Translations under genes and position numbers: made by a program
In this document: piece by piece, positions 5,971-8,516 of the stretch
Layout: each line of letters opens with the position of its first letter
How positions within the stretch are numbered: position 1 is the stretch's first letter
NCBI GenBank assembly: GCA_947303145.1
Contig: CAMYXB010000038.1
Span: forward strand, 1 to 8,516
DNA length: 8,516 nt
Direction: 5' to 3'
Source of the DNA: an uncultured Clostridia bacterium
GTDB taxonomy: Bacteria; Bacillota; Clostridia; Christensenellales; UBA1242
The notes under the pieces: model-generated
What the model saw: the letters and a program-made list of their open reading frames with translations, nothing else
Told to the model about the DNA's origin: nothing
The model's database searches: none

Positions 5971-7545
5971 ATGAAAAAAAACGATAAATTTCTAGAAGAT
6001 TTGATAGAAAGTGTCAAACAAGACTTCCTTACAAGACAACAAGAGAGGAAGCCATTTGAAGCGGAATGGAAACTGAACAACAACTTTTTCCATGGCAATC
6101 AATATGCTACCATAAATCCATTTAACGATGTAGAGGATATGGATAAGATGTATTTTTGGCAGGAGAGGGAGGTGTTCAACCACATCGCTCCTGTCATAGA
6201 AAATAGACTTTCCAAACTCACCGCCACTCGTCCTGACATGGACATTATGCCAACTACTGATAGCGAGGACGATAGGAAAATAGCCAGCCTATCCAAAGAT
6301 ATCCTAAAGAACACCTATGAGAAACTCAATCTATCTTCCGTCATCGGCAAGGTGACTCACTGGAGCGAGATATGTGGGACGGGCTTTTACAAAGTAGTCT
6401 GGGATTCCTCCTCTGGCAAAGTGGTATATGACAAGGACGGCAAGAAGATGAGAGAGGGAGATGTCAGTGTCATAGCAGTCTCTCCATTCGAGATTTTTCC
6501 CGACTCCTGTGCCAATGAGAACATTGAGGACTGCGAGAGCATCATTCATGCCAAGAGTTATTCTGTGAGAGAGATTAAAAATACTTGGGGTGTAGATGTC
6601 GTGGGAGAAGATGTAGACGAGCCATACATGGCGGGAGACTTCACCTCAGTCAAACACAATCAAGCATTGGTTATCGAGAAATATGAGGCACCGTCAGTGG
6701 AATATCCGGAGGGTAGACTTATCATCGTCTGTGGCGACAAGCTCCTGTATATGGGCGAACTCCCATTCATCAATCTTCCCGATGGCAAGAGAGGTTTCCC
6801 ATTTATCAAACAAGTGGCACTCAAGAGAACGGGAGCTTTCTTTGGTCAAAGTGTAATATCCAAGCTTATCCCCATTCAGCGTGCATATAACGCAGTGAAG
6901 AATAGAAAGCACGAATTCATCAATCGTCTCACTATGGGCGTGTTAAGTGTGGAAGAGGGCAGTGTGGACATAGACGACCTCTCAAGTGACGGACTTCAAC
7001 CCGGCAAAATCATCGAATACAGACAAGGTGCCACTCCACCCAAATTTCTCACCGAGACTGGTATGCCAGACATTTTCCATGAGGAAGAGGAGCAGTTGCT
7101 CGACGAATTTAGCGAGATAAGTGGTGTGACAGAACTATTGTCCAATAGATACTATTCCAAGAATTTATCTGGCACAGCCATAGAACTACTAATAGAACAA
7201 GGCGAGAATAAACTCAATATCACCTTAGATGAGATAAGGACAGCAGTCAAGCAAGTAGCCAAGCAAATACTTAGACTATACAAGCAATTCGCCGTTATGC
7301 CAAGGCTCGTCAAACTCTCTGACAATAAGAGTGTGGCATATTTCAAGAATTCCGATTTAGGACTAGATGACGTGCAGTTCGTCAGCGATAGCATACTAAA
7401 TTCTTCCCTTAATAGCCAGAGAACGCAACTACTCGAACTTATAAACTCTGGCGCTCTAAAGAGAAGTGACGGCAGTATCGATGAAGAAGTTAAAAGTAAA
7501 ATTTTATCACTCTTTGGTTTGCAACTAGATGAGGATAAAAAATAA
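5971..7545 (+). CDS. Phage portal protein, P22 gp1-like
   Basis: The portal is the dodecameric ring at one capsid vertex through which DNA enters and leaves. The 524-residue protein has the P22-like portal landmarks: an N-terminal FFHGNQY (39-45), EVFNHIAPVIENRLSKLTA (67-85), ICGTGFYKVVWD (134-145), SPFEIFPDS (171-179), a core FPFIKQVAL (276-284) then GAFFGQSVISKLIPIQRAYN (288-307), and NLSGTAIELLIEQGENKL (398-415). The start at ATG 5971 is well set by AAGGA about 7 bp upstream. The 26-bp leader is nearly pure A, and the start codon is followed by eight A, a run where polymerase slippage is conceivable. The family is clear. This portal type occurs in podoviruses and in some siphoviruses, so it does not fix the tail type. 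Confidence 0.93.
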   Translation: MKKNDKFLEDLIESVKQDFLTRQQERKPFEAEWKLNNNFFHGNQYATINPFNDVEDMDKMYFWQEREVFNHIAPVIENRLSKLTATRPDMDIMPTTDSEDDRKIASLSKDILKNTYEKLNLSSVIGKVTHWSEICGTGFYKVVWDSSSGKVVYDKDGKKMREGDVSVIAVSPFEIFPDSCANENIEDCESIIHAKSYSVREIKNTWGVDVVGEDVDEPYMAGDFTSVKHNQALVIEKYEAPSVEYPEGRLIIVCGDKLLYMGELPFINLPDGKRGFPFIKQVALKRTGAFFGQSVISKLIPIQRAYNAVKNRKHEFINRLTMGVLSVEEGSVDIDDLSSDGLQPGKIIEYRQGATPPKFLTETGMPDIFHEEEEQLLDEFSEISGVTELLSNRYYSKNLSGTAIELLIEQGENKLNITLDEIRTAVKQVAKQILRLYKQFAVMPRLVKLSDNKSVAYFKNSDLGLDDVQFVSDSILNSSLNSQRTQLLELINSGALKRSDGSIDEEVKSKILSLFGLQLDEDKK

Positions 7546-7564
7546 AAATTATTCAAAAAATCAT

Positions 7565-7583
7565 AAAAAAAACGGCTTTTTTT
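7565..7583 (+). other. Weak A/T hairpin between portal and scaffold genes
   Basis: An A run (7565-7572) and a T run (7577-7583) flank CGGC and could form a weak seven-pair A:T hairpin with a T tail. It lies in the 88-bp AT-rich gap between portal and scaffold. It might lower read-through, but the stem has no G:C pairs, so a true terminator is doubtful. The scaffold gene has its own GAGGT ribosome binding site further on. Confidence 0.3.
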
Positions 7584-7633
7584 GCAAAATTTAGCACAAA
7601 AAGTCTAAAAAATATTAAAACGAGGTAAAAAAT

Positions 7634-8185
7634 ATGGAAAATATGGAACAACTAATTTCTACTCCCACCCCCAGCGCAGACGCAGATAAAGAAACTATTG
7701 AGGGACAGATGGGAATGGCTCTTGGCTCCAACACAGAGGGTGGCAAGCAAGGTGAGGACACTTCGCCCTTGCTACTTGGCAAGTTCAAGGATATAGAGGC
7801 ACTAGAGAAAGCCTATGTATCCTTGCAGAGCGATTACACCAAAAAGTGTCAAATGCTGTCTCAAATGGACAAGGATTCTTCCCCCATGCAAGATAGCGAG
7901 CAAGATGTTGGAAAAGATGAGAAGAATGACAAGGTTGACTTCTCATCACTCACAAAAGAGGACAAAGAGAGCATCTTGCAGGAGTATATCTTCTCCTCCC
8001 CAGAACTGAAGGACAAATTTTTGGCAAAATACTTTGACGAGTTGTCTCTGCCCACTTCCCCTCACCTAATTTCTAGTGATAGAGGGAGTAGACCCATCAC
8101 AACTCCGAGAAGCAGGCCACGAACTCTTAAAGAAGCGGGGCAAATGGCAGAAGAAGTGCTCAAAGACAAACCTAATCAACCTTGA
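7634..8185 (+). CDS. Phage capsid scaffolding protein
   Basis: Scaffold proteins guide coat subunits into a closed prohead and then leave. This 183-residue protein is rich in Asp, Glu, Lys, Ser and Gln. At 47-78 it carries LLGKFKDIEALEKAYVSLQ with a DYTKKCQMLSQM follow-on, the scaffold signature (GKFks.e.LekAY..Lq..yt.k..el) seen in many T7-like and Bacillota phage scaffolds. The centre (about 80-105) is low-complexity, 105-136 is helical, and a basic, Pro-rich stretch (about 150-163, with several Arg) leads to a C-terminal helix that probably binds the coat. GAGGT 7 bp before ATG 7634 sets the start. Its position between portal and capsid gene fits exactly. It ends in TGA, showing TGA is a stop here. 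Confidence 0.88.
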   Translation: MENMEQLISTPTPSADADKETIEGQMGMALGSNTEGGKQGEDTSPLLLGKFKDIEALEKAYVSLQSDYTKKCQMLSQMDKDSSPMQDSEQDVGKDEKNDKVDFSSLTKEDKESILQEYIFSSPELKDKFLAKYFDELSLPTSPHLISSDRGSRPITTPRSRPRTLKEAGQMAEEVLKDKPNQP

Positions 8186-8214
8186 AAAATTTTTATATAA
8201 AAAGGAAAAATATT

Positions 8215-8516
8215 ATGGTCACATTAACTTCAGCACAGAATGCACTAAAGAGCGTGTATCTTGGAGTGCTCGCAGAGCAACTTAACATCGGCACCAACGC
8301 ATTTCTGTCCAAAATCAATCAAACTAGCAAGGACGTCTATGGCAAGGAGATAATCAAACTCGCTCCATTCGGCCTAAATGGTGGCATCATGGCAGGTTCA
8401 GAGACAGGCTCTCTCCCCACTGCATCATCTCACTCTTTCTTGCAATTCAAGACAGGTCTAAAGAACCTGTATGGCACTATCTCTATCTCAGATAAAGCCA
8501 TAAGAGCCAGCATGAG
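8215..8516 (+). CDS. Major capsid protein, HK97-fold type (3' end missing)
   Basis: The window holds the first 100 codons. The start at ATG 8215 is set by AAGGAA about 7 bp upstream, 29 bp after the scaffold stop. The N-terminus (LTSAQNALKSVYLGVLAEQL, residues 4-23), NAFLSKI, KLAPFGLNGGIMAGSETGSL (48-67) and LKNLYGTISISDKAIRAS (82-99) match the start of a widespread major capsid protein group of Bacillota phages that follows scaffold genes. It forms the icosahedral shell. The frame is open to the last base, so the remainder lies beyond the window. Confidence 0.92.
   Translation, partial: MVTLTSAQNALKSVYLGVLAEQLNIGTNAFLSKINQTSKDVYGKEIIKLAPFGLNGGIMAGSETGSLPTASSHSFLQFKTGLKNLYGTISISDKAIRASM

Noticed and set aside
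7152..7556. A 134-codon minus-strand frame over the portal gene
   Set aside because: It is a Ser/Leu-rich shadow of the portal coding strand with no start signal or family resemblance.

Overview
The window looks like the packaging and head end of a tailed double-stranded DNA phage or prophage from a low-to-moderate GC member of the Bacillota, probably an uncultured gut Clostridia-like host. The host assignment is inference: it rests on AT-rich spacers, strong AGGAG-type ribosome binding sites, an apparent Gram-positive (DinR/LexA) SOS box, and a phage head module of the kind common in Bacillota. The standard bacterial code fits: TAA, TAG and TGA all end plausible genes, and the long genes have no in-frame stops.

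Left part (1-2434): the 3' end of a large gene for a beta-rich, multi-domain protein with an Ig-like (MBG-like) region and a short BspA-type leucine-rich repeat block. It could be a phage tail or receptor-binding protein or a host surface adhesin. A strong intrinsic terminator follows (2458-2486).

Control region (2435-2940): about 500 bp without a convincing gene. It holds an extended -10 promoter (2825-2833), a near-perfect SOS box on the expected transcription start (2840-2853), a 7+3+7 palindrome just upstream (2801-2817), and two copies of an 11-bp repeat. It leads into a small gene with a sigma-region-4-like helix-turn-helix (to 3390), which I interpret as an ArpU/RinA-type late-gene activator. 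Its N-terminus seems to lie in another frame.

Inserted gene (about 3393-4184, minus strand): a secreted, membrane-anchored protein with SH3-like domains. It faces against the phage genes and ends 2 bp from the regulator's stop, so it looks like a moron or lysogenic-conversion cargo gene. A second copy of the palindrome core (TGACAA-N3-TTGTCA) lies between its start and the terminase start.

Head operon (4229-8516, plus strand): terminase large subunit, then a short protein like the C-terminal part of a terminase small subunit (starting on the base after the terminase TAG and in the same frame), a P22-like portal, a scaffold, and the first 100 codons of the major capsid protein. A plausible model is that DNA damage frees the SOS promoter, the sigma-like activator is made, and it turns on the packaging and head genes. 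The palindrome seen at both control points would be bound by one shared regulator. This model is inference from layout and motifs.
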